A DNA stretch of 64,000 nucleotides, from contig NC_134095.1 of the NCBI RefSeq assembly GCF_000715075.1, positions 51,016,806-51,080,805 of the forward strand, in the 5' to 3' direction. Within the stretch, counting starts at the first letter, position 1, and every line of letters begins with the position of its first letter. The notes under the pieces were generated by a model. It did not search any database, was not told the DNA's origin, and saw only the letters and a list, made by a program, of their open reading frames with translations. The translations under genes and the position numbers were made by a program. The DNA comes from Nicotiana tabacum. Its lineage: Eukaryota > Streptophyta > Magnoliopsida > Solanales > Solanaceae. Shown here one piece after another: positions 44,111 to 56,400 of the stretch.

Positions 44111-46050
44111 CATATGACGTGTTTCAAACTCAAGTGGCACGGACATATTTACCTCAACATCTCCAGATGGCTGAATCTGGACTATGATCGGATTAAGGGT
44201 AACTATTGGCTTCTTTGGGTCATCACCCTCTGCGATCAACTCGATTGATCCCTCAGAATCCCAATCATCCTTTATTTCAATCATGTGAACGCCTCCACCC
44301 TTATGGTCTGGCAGAAGATTATTGCATACATTCGGAGCGGGTTCCTTCACTACAATAACCTTGTTGTCAATCAAAGCCTGGATCTTGTCCTTCAGAGAAT
44401 GACATTCGTCGATGGTGTGTCCTTTCATGCCGGAATGGTATGCATAGGATTTGTTCGGTTTAACCCACTGAGAAGGGTTCGTAAGAGTTTCAGCAGGGAT
44501 GGGGGTGACATAACCAGCATCTCTGAGTCTTTCGTACAACTGGTCAATAGGTTCAACAATGGTTGTATATTATTTCGGGTGTCTGCGGTAGAAAATTGGT
44601 CGAGGTCTAGGGAAGTTTTGGCGTGAAGAAAGGGATTAATAGTGGGAAGGTTGAGCATTGTAGGTTTGGTAAACATGTGCGGGTTGGAAATATCTAGGTG
44701 AAGTAGGCTGATATGTGGGAGGAGGAGGTGAGTGATAAGGAGGTAGTAGAGTTGGGTAGTTCGGGGTAGGTTGATATGTGAGTGGAAGCATTGGGTAGGT
44801 TTGGTATTTGATGGGAGATTTGGTTTTTTGTGCAACCATAGCAGCCCCTACGTCCCTTTTATTGGATGTACCACCAGACTGTAAGGCCTTGTTTGTAGCT
44901 TGCAAGGCCTCGAAATTTGTAACTATACCGCTTTTGATGCCCTCTTCGATCCTTTCGCCCAGCTTGATAATGTAAGAAAATTTATGGCTCTCAATCAACA
45001 TTAGTCGTTCATAATACTGGGGGTCCTAAGCCTTGACAAATAATTTGTTCATCGGTTCCTCCTCTAAGGCAGGTCTGACCTTAGCAGCTTTGGACCTCCA
45101 GCGAGTAGCATACTCGCAAATGTTTCTGTAGACTTCTTCTTTAGATTCTGAATGTATAACACATTCGGCGCATTCTCTGTATTCAACTTGAACCTGTCCA
45201 TAAAGTCGGATGCCATACCTACCCAATTTTACCATTTTTCGGATCTTGGCTAATGTACCAAGATAGAGCATCTCCTTTCAGACTCCTCAAGAACAGCTTT
45301 ATGCAGATTCTCTCGTCTTTCCCTACTCCAACCAGCTTGTCACAGTACGTTCTCAAATGTACTCTTGGATCCCCTATACCATCAAACACTTCGAACATCT
45401 AAGGTTTGTACCCCTCGGTCAATTCGACATCGGGTTGTATGCAAAGATCTACATAATTCAGCCCTTACTTCCTTCAACGTCTTGAATCCGGCTAGTCAAT
45501 TTCTTAAGTTCTTGAGCTAGATTCCTGATGAGCGAGTCTCTATCATCAGACTCGGGTGTGCTTGAGATAGGTTGGGTGGAGTGTGGCATAGTCTCCACGT
45601 AGATGTGGGTGTTATGATGGGTGTGGAAGTGGTCATTGTGGAGTTTAGGGGTTCTGGGATAAGCAGTGGAGTATTGTTTGAAGTATGGCACGTGTTGCAG
45701 TGGTGGTGAGGAGCGGGATGGTTTTGTCTCTTTGGGATATTTTGTGGAGGTGTGGGGTTTTGAGCATTTGGGAAATTAACATCTGGAGTGGTAAGGGAAA
45801 ATGACAGATTTGCCAGATTCTGAACCTGATCAAGCTCCTCTTGGAATTTTAGCATCTTTTGCTCTAGTTGGGATGCATTTTCTTTGGAAACCTAAGTACC
45901 ATGAGCATGAGTGACCTCTACCCGTTCAGCTGAGTTCTCCTTTATAGCATTGTTCAAATCTTACATCTTCCCTTTTTTCTTGTTTTTGGCAAGACTAAGA
46001 GGAGGAGTGGATGGAGGTCCCCTGGATCTTGTGGAATAAGATAATATTGC
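44003..46050 (-). pseudogene. Ogre gag (capsid) region
   Basis: Assembles virus-like particles around the element RNA. Pieces in several frames: a basic proline-rich start (PPSTPPLSLAKNKKKGKM, near 46000), a coiled segment KENASQLEQKMLKFQEELDQ, a low-complexity His/Pro/Asn region (45800-45600), and the capsid part. The capsid part includes NICEYATRWRSKAAKVRPAL, DPQYYERLMLIESHKF and IIKLGERIEEGIKSGIV, the conserved Tat gag end. A Pro/Tyr/Gln-rich stretch (44830-44640) and a zinc-knuckle-like YAYHSGMKGHTIDECHSLKD (44450-44385) follow; the first Cys of the knuckle is Tyr. Breaks lie near 45450, 45275, 45010 and 44600. Confidence 0.85.
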
Positions 46051-46359
46051 CAGAATGCACGAACTAACCTTTAGGAAGGGGAATAAAACAAAAAGGTAAC
46101 AAGTTAGTGAGGATTATAAGAAAATGTTGCGATATTTAAAAATATAGTGCATAATGTAAACCATGTCCTAATTTGGGAACCTCGTTGTGCCCGAGGTAGG
46201 CCTAGCGACAAATTGATTAGGAGAACTTAGAATGTTAAATGCCTCATTTTATTGATAAAAAGTAGATGAATCCCAAATCGACACTAAATAACAGGAAATA
46301 AAAGTCACTAGTGGCTATTGGCCTTATTACATTTCATAAATCAAAAGAAAAATTTCTAT
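46051..46359 (-). other. Spacer between ORF1 and gag
   Basis: Non-coding, AT-rich. The minus strand ends ORF1 with GGCCAAATAG and then runs about 310 bp to the first gag-like residues. Contains GAGGTTCCCAAATTAGGACA but no motif I can assign. Confidence 0.5.
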
Positions 46360-47885
46360 CTATTTGGCCCCAGAAGGACCTTCCCCATACTCGGCATCCT
46401 TGGCTCCATCGAACAACTTTCCTAACTCGCGAAGTCCCAGCAATAGGTAGGATCTGGCTAGATGTCTGCCCTCGTTACCTTCAACATTTGGCAATCCTCG
46501 ATTCTTTTGAGGAATTTCCTTTCCAGCTCCACTATGCCCTGCTCCAAGTATCCCAGTCACTTATTGGCACTGACAGCCATGTCTTTCCATTCCTCAATCA
46601 GCTTTTGGTTGGCTTCTTGTATCTCACGGTGCTCGCTTTCGCATTCCCAGATCCTCTTGCGTAGTTGATTGTATTTGACATGTGCCTCGGCCTTTTCATC
46701 TATGATCCCATGACCTCGAACAAACCCGGAGTGGTATCTGTCCGGCTCGATGGTATCCCTCCCCATGACGATCTTGCAGTGCCACATATGCTGAGCTTGG
46801 CACTTGTAAGGGCTATCATCATCCTGGAAGTCGACCCGGAAATGACTCATCTTGTCGACCTTGGGTACAACCTGCTTCTTATCATCTTGCCTCATAACCC
46901 GGAGAGGGACGTAAGGATATATTCCTCTCATACCGATCAGTATCTGAAATGGTACATCCCTGGACCGGGAAATGAACTCTTCGGTAGGGAACCACTCGAA
47001 CATCTATTGTACCTAACCCTCTGTTAGATTATCAAACAACTCTACCCATCCCTTGGCGTCTTCCGGCTGAGCGAACATGTTGGGCATGTAATTCATTCGC
47101 CTTGGATGATGGAAGGCTATATGATCATACCAATCCCTTCGCTTAATCTCTTGTCGGTATTCACCCCTTTGGAGATGCTCCATGAGCCAGAGCTGGAGTA
47201 GCAAACTACAACCTTCGAAGTGTTTGGCTCCTTGTTGGCACTTCTCCAATGCTCGGTATATTTCTGCAATAATCATGTGCACAATACTGAATGTTTGCCC
47301 ACCAATTCCCTCTATTAGAGTTTTAGTTACCATAGCCAGCCTGGTATGGATCCTTGCTTTCTTTATTGGAAACACTATCATCCCCAGAAAACAAAAACAT
47401 AAAGATGAAGATCCTTCGCTGAATATGCCCCAATGATGTGATGGCAAACTCGTCAGGATAGGTATGGTAGGATTTGTTTTGACCGTAACTCTCATACAAA
47501 TAGTCAAAAGGGATGTAGGATTCTTTTAGACATGTCAGTTCCGGATTCCTTTCAGACCCATCATTTTGAGAAAACCCCTACCCTTGCGGTTCCTATGCAT
47601 TAACAAACCCGGAGTTTCCTATGCTACACCGGCCAATCCTCTTATTTCTTCTAGCAAAGGTGTCATTTCAATGTCCCCGAAGTGGAATACGGACCTCTCA
47701 CAATCCTAGAACAAAGTAGCAGTTTCTATGATCTTGTTGTTGGGTTGGATTTCCAAGAGGGAAGGTAGGTTGCCCAGATATTTCCAGACAATGGTCTGAT
47801 CACTGGAGTGAAGATCCTCCCACCAACTTAGCAATTTTGGGTGGATGTTGGTGACCATGCCAAATCTGGGGACTTCGTGCCTCAT
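46360..47885 (-). pseudogene. Ogre ORF1 (DUF7745-type protein)
   Basis: An ORF upstream of gag is a hallmark of Ogre elements; its function is unknown. From ATG 47885 (MRHEVPRFGMVTNIHPKLLS): WWEDLHSSDQTIVWKYLGNL, FGDIEMTPLLEEIRG, FLGMIVFPIKKARIHTRLAM, MIIAEIYRALEKCQQGAKHF, GCSLLLQLWLMEHL, WVELFDNLTEG, then two TAG stops (47013-47015 and 47004-47006) and WFPTEEFISRSRDVPFQILI. Further on come GMRGIYPYVPLRVMRQ and a charged coiled-coil tail (YNQLRKRIWECESEHREIQE). A frameshift near 46560 leads to YLLLGLRELGKLFDGAKD, ending at 46360. The frame from 47885 to 46557 is continuous apart from several stops. Confidence 0.85.
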
Positions 47886-48559
47886 ATTTCTGCAAGATAA
47901 AAGGGATAGGCCCTTAACCCCACCGGACTCGACTATTTAATATCAAAAATTGGCACAAACACATTTAGTTCTCCAAATAAATACACAGAACGTGATTATG
48001 TCCGTTTGGGTTTAAGGGAAACCTAGTGGACTTTGGACAAGGCTATCTTAAAGAGTCATTATGCGGACAATATAACTGACTCAGCTAGGTTTGACCATGA
48101 TGCATGCATAGTTTAAACAGATCAATGTTTCTATGGGAATTTAGACTGGTATTCTTGAGCGGGCAACTCAAGGGGAAAAGGCACGGAACTATCGACTACA
48201 CCGTTGATCGACTAGTTTTACTGCAAATATGCCTTTTCCAGATTTAGGGGGTGGTAATATCGGAAGAGCGCAATCACTCATTATAAGCGTTGCTATGGTA
48301 TTTGTTTGGCATGAGTGGACTATGATGTTGAGCATGATTATGCCACAATTAAAGGCATGTTGTCACGTATTTGCACATTTAGGAAAGCTGTAAATACAGT
48401 AGTTTCATAATTTAAAGCAGTAATAAAGGAAAGAAACAAAAGATAAGTCAGTTTTGCAATTGAAAAGGGAATTGAATGCTTAAAGGAATTAAACAAGTAA
48501 TTGCACATAGAGAAATATAAATTCAAAATAATAGCCTGAAATGGTAAAAGCATAAAGAA
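47886..48559 (-). other. Ogre 5' leader between PBS and ORF1
   Basis: About 670 bp of non-coding sequence follows the primer-binding site, as expected for the packaging/leader region. No open frame of note. No structural motif recognised by eye. Confidence 0.7.
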
Positions 48560-48577
48560 TCCCCAGCAGAGTCGCCA
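48560..48577 (-). other. Ogre primer-binding site
   Basis: Minus-strand TGGCGACTCTGCTGGGGA lies three bases after the LTR end (GGGCGCGACA at 48590-48581). TGG at its 5' end pairs with the CCA of a tRNA 3' end. Ogre PBSs are, as I recall, complementary to an arginine tRNA; the tRNA identity was not checked. Confidence 0.85.
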
Positions 48578-51114
48578 TGCTGTCGCGCCCACTTTTTCTC
48601 GCGAAATCTAGTTTATGACATTTGGAAGGACAACTCGTTCCTTTTGGGAACTGGGTTTGAAGAGTCGCCACCTAATGATTAAGGTGCATTAGGACACCAA
48701 TAGAGATTCAACTCTGAGTATGATTGAATAACTATAGATATGGTAAAGGCTTGAAATTATCCTAAGGGGAAGGTGTTAGGCACCCCTCAGGATCCACTAG
48801 GGTGGTTCCCGGCCAGACAGTTTTTGTGAATTTGGGTGCAATTAACATATAAGCAAATAAGGCTCAAAAAAGAGGAGATTTCAATACATAATGGTTTGAA
48901 AGTAAAAGAACAATCAAAGAGCTGATTTTAAAATAAGGAGTTAAAATGCTAAAAGAATAAAGAATAAAGGAAGGGGAGTCCTAGGTTTATTAAAAATATG
49001 GATCACCCCACATAATGTCCGGTAATCACTCCTCAATGAGGGGCTACACGTGACGTTATTGCGTGGTCATCATATCCATATCTACCCTTCCTACCTCGTT
49101 AAGGTATTAAAGTGCGGATTGGTCTCGATTACTTATTGCATGCTATTACCCGTCCCAATCCTATTAGTCCCGGAGGCACTTAGGACTACTAATCCTAGAA
49201 GGGAGGGATATTAGGCTTATTTGAAGTTTCAAAGGTAAAAATTCTAATGCGACATACAAAACACATACTACATGTTTGGGGAAACATATAAAACAAACAA
49301 AGGCTCAAGTATACCTCCTCAAACAAAAACACATAAAATAGCATGTCTTACACATACTGCTTAGGTCTGATTAAAAATATTAAAGATGAGGGGGGATTAG
49401 CTATTGAGGCAGATTAGTTTATGACATAACTCAGATAAGAATTCTGAATCAGGCCTGCCTGCTGGTTGTAGCGATTAACAGAAGCAGATTCATTAACAGT
49501 TATTACTCTAAGGCTTGCCTAAATGTTAGACGGGGTCCTATAGGCATGATATCTACTGAATTCAGAAGGTGATGAGACAGTAGAAACTTGAAATAAATTT
49601 TTTTAAAATCCTATTGGCATGGTTGCTAAACCTTGTTAAGCGAGGGAATTAGGTTATTAAAAGGATATTCAGAACGGACAAAAATAGACTGGTTATAGAT
49701 TCTGTAGGTGATAGTATCTACTATTACTGATTTTAATTCCTATGAACATGGTATCTAACATTGAACATGAACGAAGTGAATCAGATTATTTCAGAATCCC
49801 AACAGGCATGGTTTATATGCGTTACTGATTTTAGATCCTTATAGACATGGTATCTAAATGCAGAAAATTGTTTTAAGCCTTATGGACATGGTATCTAAAT
49901 GCAAAAACTGGTTTTAAACCTTATTAGTATAGTATCTGAATGTACACAAGCAAGGAAACATCGCAGCAACCTATAGGCATGCTATCTAGAATGCAGGACT
50001 GATTTGAACCCTATAAGCATGGTTTCTAAATGAAGTTTGAATATGCAGAATTAAAAGTACCCTATAGGCATATTTTCTACCCTTACATGCATAGTTACCC
50101 AACCCTTTTCACTATCCAACCCTAAATGTTTATTACAACTTATTACAAATTACATCAGAAAAATACAAAGAAAAGTACAACCAGAGGGGGCCTGATTCTT
50201 GAGTTCTTCTCTGAGTTATGAGATAAACCAACTCAAAGAACACTGATCCAAAGCCTTTCTCAGACTTGAGTGTGTCAGGGTTCCCTAAGGGCCTTAATAG
50301 GACCCCGGGTAGTGTCACACTCAAGTTTCATAACCAGAATAAGGACAAGTGCAGTATGGAAATGTCATCCCTCATGTGTCCAAGTTCAGAGGGAGCTCAT
50401 GGGTCCTAAGGCAAGGCTCACAAGAGGGGGGAGGAACTTAAGTCTAAGAGAGAGTGGAAGTGCAGAAACAAAGCTTTAAGAACTAAGAAAGTAAAGAAGA
50501 GGAAAAGACGTGCTGGAAAACAATTACAGAGTTGATAGCTTCATACAAAAGGGTTCAGGGGTTGGGAATTCATTGCAAAGAGCCTCTGTACTTAGGCAAG
50601 GGTCAACTTGGGGCATGCACAACAACAGAAGATGTTGGCATGCCTATAAGCCCACCATAACACACAACACTAGAGAAAACATAAAGGTTATGATCCCATG
50701 GGGATCAAGTTTGAGTCATGGACAACAATGTTCAATACTGTCATGCCCCAAACAAACCATAAATATCACACATTAGGGTAGCGGTTTAGGATTCATAATA
50801 CATTGACTCAGGACAGGAGAAAGAAATTACAGCATGCTAAATGAAATTACTGAATTAGATACAAGCAGTAGGCGGACAAAAATGCAAAAGTATTAAGTAA
50901 ACATATTGTTGTTGATGCTAAAATCTTAATCAGAACATACAAGTCAAAGAAGCAAAATGCAATAAAGAAAGGTAGCAGGACTTCGAAATATAGCTTTGGC
51001 TTTCAACCAACTAAACAGGACACAGTACAAGTAGTAAAGCATGAGAGTGTTTTGAGTGTAAGTATGATTTCAGAACTAAAGTGTTCGTGTGTTTGTGCTA
51101 ATGAGAGAGCAGGG

Positions 51115-51122
51115 TACTTATA
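51115..51122 (-). promoter_or_regulatory. TATA box in Ogre 5' LTR
   Basis: TATAAGTA on the minus strand (plus strand TACTTATA), about 2.35 kb into the LTR. It would drive transcription of the whole element leftward and sets the U3/R boundary near 51090. Confidence 0.6.
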
Positions 51123-51647
51123 GTTTGAAAACAGGTAGAAAATAAGGCAAGAATCATAGTTTAGCAATAATTATGGAACTATGTACTAATTAAAATCAAA
51201 TCAGTATAAGTACTTCCTTTAATTAATGGGGCAATCAACCAACGGTAATGGGCAGAAAATGTTTAAGGAAAGAAATTAAGTAGAGTATCATGTATAGAAT
51301 AGACAATTAGGGGTAAGTACATAGGGGTTCAATTAAGGAAAACAACTATTGAAGAATCAGTAAAATACTCGGTTGACTAAATAAGGCAAGAAACAAAATA
51401 AAATTGCAAAATATGGAGATAATCGAGAATCAGTGCATAGTAAATCAGGGAATCCAGGATTCGAAATTACTAATATAAGGAGAGTGACATGGGTTCTCAT
51501 GAGTAAGCAAATAAACCAAGCTAAAATAGGAGAATCGAAAGTTTAAAGGGAAGTTTTCAAATCAAGCCAAGAAACAGGGAACTCTGAGTCAGTCAAAGAG
51601 AGAGTCATGAGTCCGGTTTTAGCATATAATTGGAGTAAGATATGATT

Positions 51648-52141
51648 AACCAGACATAGCAAGCGAAGAAGCAAGTCTTGACTAGTCAAGACGAACATAA
51701 GCATGTAAGTTATGCATAAGAAACTCAGTAGAAACACATTCAAAGCGAGATAGTCACATAAACTCAAACAAGAACAGGCCAGTCACAAAATCAAACGAAG
51801 AACCTTAGAAAAATTAGGGCTTTCAACATAGGTGTTTTAAAGAGAAGATAGAAACAGTCTCAGACCCAAAACCATAAGATTTTCGACCAGAATCAACCAG
51901 ACATAGCAAGCGAAGAAGCAAGTCTTGACTAGTCAAGACGAATATAAGCATGTAAGTTATGCATAAGAAACTCAGTAGAAACACATTCAAAGCGAGATAG
52001 TCACAAAAACTCAAACAAGAACAGGCCAGTCACAAAATCAAACGAAGAACCTTAGAAAAATTAGGGCTTTCAACATAGGTGTTTTAAAGAGAAGATAGAA
52101 ACAGTCTCAGACCCAAAACCATAAGATTTTCCACAATAGAA
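51648..52141. repeat. 247 bp tandem duplication inside the Ogre 5' LTR
   Basis: AACCAGACATAGCAAGCGAA begins at 51648 and again at 51895. Both copies run through AAGTCTTGACTAGTCAAGAC and CAACATAGGTGTTTTAAAG to CATAAGATTTTC. The 3' LTR has one copy (34995-35300). Both copies share the 65 bp deletion, so the deletion preceded the duplication. Confidence 0.9.
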
Positions 52142-53471
52142 GGGTTTTAAAAAGAGGATAAATAGACATATCGGACAAAACTCAGGCAGACAACATTCAC
52201 TTAAGAAACAGTTAGAAGAAATTAGGGGTTTTAACATGCAAACTCAAACAGTAGGATAATACGAGCAAACCAGCAAAACATATCAAAAAAATAAAAGAAA
52301 GGTTTCGAAATAACTTAACAGAATCTTAATCAGAAAGATAACAAGTTTTGAATGTAGAGTTTTAAAAGAAACTTTGAGAAAAACGTTTGGAAGTTTAGAG
52401 CAAACACAGATCTAAAAGAAATTGGAAGAACCTTAAAGGTTAGGGTTTCAGAAGAACCCCAAATTATAAGAAAGGCTTTGAAAACCATCGATCTAAGTAG
52501 GAGAGTCAAGAGTCTGACTCGTGTAGCGATGGCTGGCCGGAGAAAGGTCAGAGATGACAGGAGAACAGCCATAAACAGAAATCGACCAAGGTCTGGACCA
52601 ATCTCTTTCAAGCCTAAGCCTTGAAACCATGATAATCGAACACGTAGAAGCCAAAGGGAGTGGATATAGGCCTCCGATGACTTTGGAAGCCATGGATTTG
52701 GGATGCTTTAGGGTTGTAGTGGAGGGCGGCGACTAGGGTTTGAGAGAGAATTGAGAGAAAAAGGGATTCAGAGGTGGCTGGGGGTGTGAAATGGTTAGGT
52801 TTAGGGGGTATTTCGAGATTAAAAATGGAAAGGGGGTTTGGTGGCCATTGATCATTTTGATCAACGGCCTGGATTGAACGGGTAGGTAGGGGATCCGGGT
52901 GGGTTATTTTAATTGGGTCGAGGGTCAGGTTAAATGGGACTTGGGTCTTGGTAATTGGGCTCCATATTGATGGTTCAATTTAGGCCATAATTGAAATATA
53001 ATTGGGCTAGATTTTAAATAGCCAATTTCTCCCTTTTCATTTTTTAAAAATAGTAAATTAATTTCTGGAAATAAATTAAAGGTACTAAAATGACTAATAG
53101 TACATAATTATCAAATAAAAAATACTGGTCTTAATTTTTATAGACATAAACGTAATTAATTCTAAAGGAGGCTAATATTGCAATTATATGCAATTCGGCT
53201 TAAAAAATACTAAATAAATTTATAAAAATTATCTTAGCTATATTTTAGAATAAATACAAGAGTCAAATAAATGAATCACTAAAAATGATAATTTTGGGAA
53301 TAATTATTGTGTTTTTCTGGATAAAAATAGGGCAATAAATTGATTTAAATTTTTTTAAAAATTAAGGAAAAATAATAAAAAATTTGAACATACTTATATA
53401 TGCATACATATGCTATTTTAAAAGTATTTTGCATATTAAAAAATATACAGAAAAAAAATTGGGTATCAACA

Positions 53472-56400
53472 GAGCCTCCAAATTAATTGACATTAAAATC
53501 ATATCACTTTAGGAGGTTTCCCTTGTGCCTTACCCGGGGTAATCAAGGCAACAAACAACAAAACTCACAGATATCATAAGTTTATGCAATATCCAATTGG
53601 AAATAAAAAAAATAATTTATCATGTTAGTCAATAAGCATAACAAATATCAAATAACACAAGCTTGCATAAAAATAGAATTTATTAAAAGCAATATCTCTG
53701 TTAGCAATTACAACGTAACTTCCACTGACTAAACCACATCAAAAGACTCTAAAATACCCATGTTTTTAGCATGTTCATTAAACACTATAGGCCTAAGACC
53801 TCAGTCAAAAGATCAGCCAATATAGATTCTGTGCTAATATGCTCAATACATATATCACCTTTTTTTACCATGTTTCTAATCTTAAGAAACTTAAGGCTAA
53901 CATGCTTAGAGTCTTTTGTTCTATTGTTATTCTTAGAGAAGAACACAACTGCACTGTTATCACAAAAAATAGTCACCGACTCATATATAAAATCGATAAT
54001 TTACAATTTAGTAAGAAAATTCTTCATCCAGACAACATGTGAAGCAGTCTTTAAACAAGCAATAAACTCAGCTTTCATTGTGGATGTAGCAGTGATACTT
54101 TGTTTCTCACTTTTCCAAGAAACAACACCTCCAGCCAACATAAAATTATACCTAGAATTTGATTTCATCGTGTCATGACAACCTGCAAATTAGAATCTGA
54201 ATATCCCAGCAGGTCCAGATTATCAACCTTTTTGTACACAAGCATGAAGTTTTTGGTGTGTTGTAGATATCTTATCACTTTTTTGCAGCCACCCAATGTG
54301 CCCACCCAGGATTAGAAGAAAATCTCCCGATATATTAGCAGCAAATGGTATATCAGGCCTTGTACAAACCTATATGTACACCAAACAACCAGCAACCGCT
54401 TGCAGAGGCACATCTCTCATTGTTATCTTTTCAACATCATTTTTCGGATATTAATCCTTGCTAAGTTTGTCCCCTTTTACAACATGTGCAACACCAGGCC
54501 TACAGTATTGCATATAAAGTTTTTTAAGAACACTCTCAATATATTAACGTTGTGATGAATCCAACAAATCACGTGACATATCTCTTTTAATTTCTATCCC
54601 AAGAACATACGAGGCTTCACCAAGATCTTTTATTTTAAAAGACCTAGACAAAAATTGCTTGGCCGCTTTCATCAAGCCCAAATCATTTGTGGAAAGGAGA
54701 ATGTCATCAACATATATAACCATAATAATAAAATTGCCATTAGCTATTTTGATATAAACACATTCATAAGCCCATATACAGATTTGTTAAGCTTGCACAC
54801 TAGATTTTCTTTAACACCTTCTTTAAAGCCTTCAGTTTGAACCATGTAAACTTCTTCAAGCAGACTCTCATTCAGGAAAGAAATTATAACATCCATTTTG
54901 CATAACTCTAAATCAAAATGAGCCACAAGAGCCATCGCGACTCTAAATGCATCCTTAAATGAAAAAGGAGAAAATGTTTCTTTATAATCAATACCTTCTT
55001 CCTAAGTGTAACCCTTAACAACCAACCTTGCTTTATAACGGTCTGTGTTTCCCTTGGAGTCTCTTTTAGTTTTAAACACCCATTTACAACTAATAGGACT
55101 AAAACCTACTGGAAATTCAACTAATTCCCATACGCTATTGTGTTTCATGAAGCGCATTTCATCTTCCATTGCCTCACGCCATTTATCAACATATGGAGAG
55201 GAAATAGCTTGAGCATACAATAAAGGGTCAATTAACTCTCCAGTATCACTAAGATTTTCAGTCACATATACGATAAAATCATCAGAGATGGCAGACCTTC
55301 TTTCTCTTTGTGACCTGCGGAGTGCTTCATTGTGTATATTTTGCTCAGGAACTATGGGATCTGCGTCATTGTTCCCTTGATTCTCCTCCTATGAATAGGT
55401 TGGTTTACCACCTTTTCATGCACAATAGGTACTGGGACAATGACTCCCTTCTATTTCAATACAATTTTCTTACCACAAATGACAATCACAAAAATCATGC
55501 TCAAGAAATTTTGCATTAATAGACTCCACGATTCTTGTGCCACGCCCAGGACAAAAAACCCTAAAACCTTTAGAGTGATCAGAATAGACTATAAAGAAAT
55601 AACTAGTAGTTTTAGGATTGGTTTTCTTTTCTGTGGATGAATAAATACGAACTTCAGCTGGACATCCCCAAATGTGAAAATGATTCAAGCTAGGTTTACG
55701 GGTTATCCATAGTTCAAAGGGAGTTTTCAAGACAGATTTCGTAGGAACTCTATTTAGGGTATAGCTAGTTGTTTTTAAGGTTTCACCCCAAAGATACTCA
55801 GGTAGCCTAGTCCTTGACATCGTACTTCTCACCATCTTCATGAGAGTACAATTTTGTCTTTCAGCAACACCATTCTGCTCAGGAGTACCTGGCATGAAAT
55901 ATTGTGCTACTATGCCTTATTCTTCCAAAAATAAAGTAAAAGGCCTCATACATTGACCAAACTCATCATATTTTCCATAGTACTCACCACCACGGTCAGA
56001 CCTCGCTATCTTAATGGACTTCCCAAGCTGTTTTTCAACTTTAGTCTTGTAAATTTTAAACTTATCAAGTGCTTCAGATTTTTCTTTTAAAAGGTACATA
56101 TAACAGTATCTTGAAATAAAAGCAATAAAATACTTATGATTGGTGAAAGTAGGTACATAAGGTCCAGTAATATCGGTATGAATAATTTCTAAGAGTTAAG
56201 AGCTCCTAGTGGAACCCTTTCTCTTAACCTTGGTCATTTTACCTTTGACACGATCCACACAAATTTCAAAATCTTTTGGATCAAGAACATATAAAATATT
56301 TTCCTTTACTAATCGTTCAATTCTTTCGTTAGAAATATGACCAAGATACCTATGCCATAACAAGTAAGTTGTTTTACTCATATCAGACCTTTTATGGGCA

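Larger units (their letters stand above)
32111..53471 (-). mobile_element. Ogre-type (Tat lineage) Ty3/gypsy retrotransposon, nearly complete
   Basis: It spans about 21.4 kb and reads right to left. Parts in order: 5' LTR (53471-48581), PBS (48577-48560), leader, ORF1 (47885-46360), gag, protease, G-patch, possible intron, RT-RNase H, second archaeal-type RNase H, integrase, 3' UTR with arrays, PPT (36690-36672), and 3' LTR (36671-32111). Giant size, LTRs over 4.5 kb, an ORF before gag and a second RNase H before integrase are diagnostic of Ogre-like Tat elements. All coding parts carry stops or frameshifts. About 35 bp are missing at the 3' LTR end, where a LINE abuts. It interrupts or abuts the copia remnant at 53472. 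Confidence 0.92.
48581..53471 (-). repeat. Ogre 5' LTR
   Basis: 4891 bp, from TGTTGATACCC (53471-53461) to GGGCGCGACA (48590-48581). TATA at 51122-51115. Compared with the 3' LTR it keeps about 165 bp around 51180-51340 that the 3' LTR lost. It has lost about 65 bp near 51860 (the CTAGAATCAGAAGGATCACC segment of the 3' LTR) and carries a 247 bp tandem duplication (51648-52141). The two LTRs otherwise align with scattered substitutions, so the insertion is old. Confidence 0.92.

Noticed and set aside
44425..44835. 136-codon minus-strand frame (MHKKPNLPSNTKPTQ)
   Set aside because: It is an alternative frame over the Pro/Tyr-rich Ogre gag segment. The real gag frame is 45001-44636 and 44539-44003.
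46311..47027. Plus-strand open frames of 117 and 120 codons
   Set aside because: They are antisense shadows of Ogre ORF1, whose minus-strand frame has recognisable family motifs.
48560..48577. tRNA-gene-like sequence
   Set aside because: It is only the 18 bp complement of a tRNA 3' end next to an LTR, that is, a primer-binding site. There is no cloverleaf.
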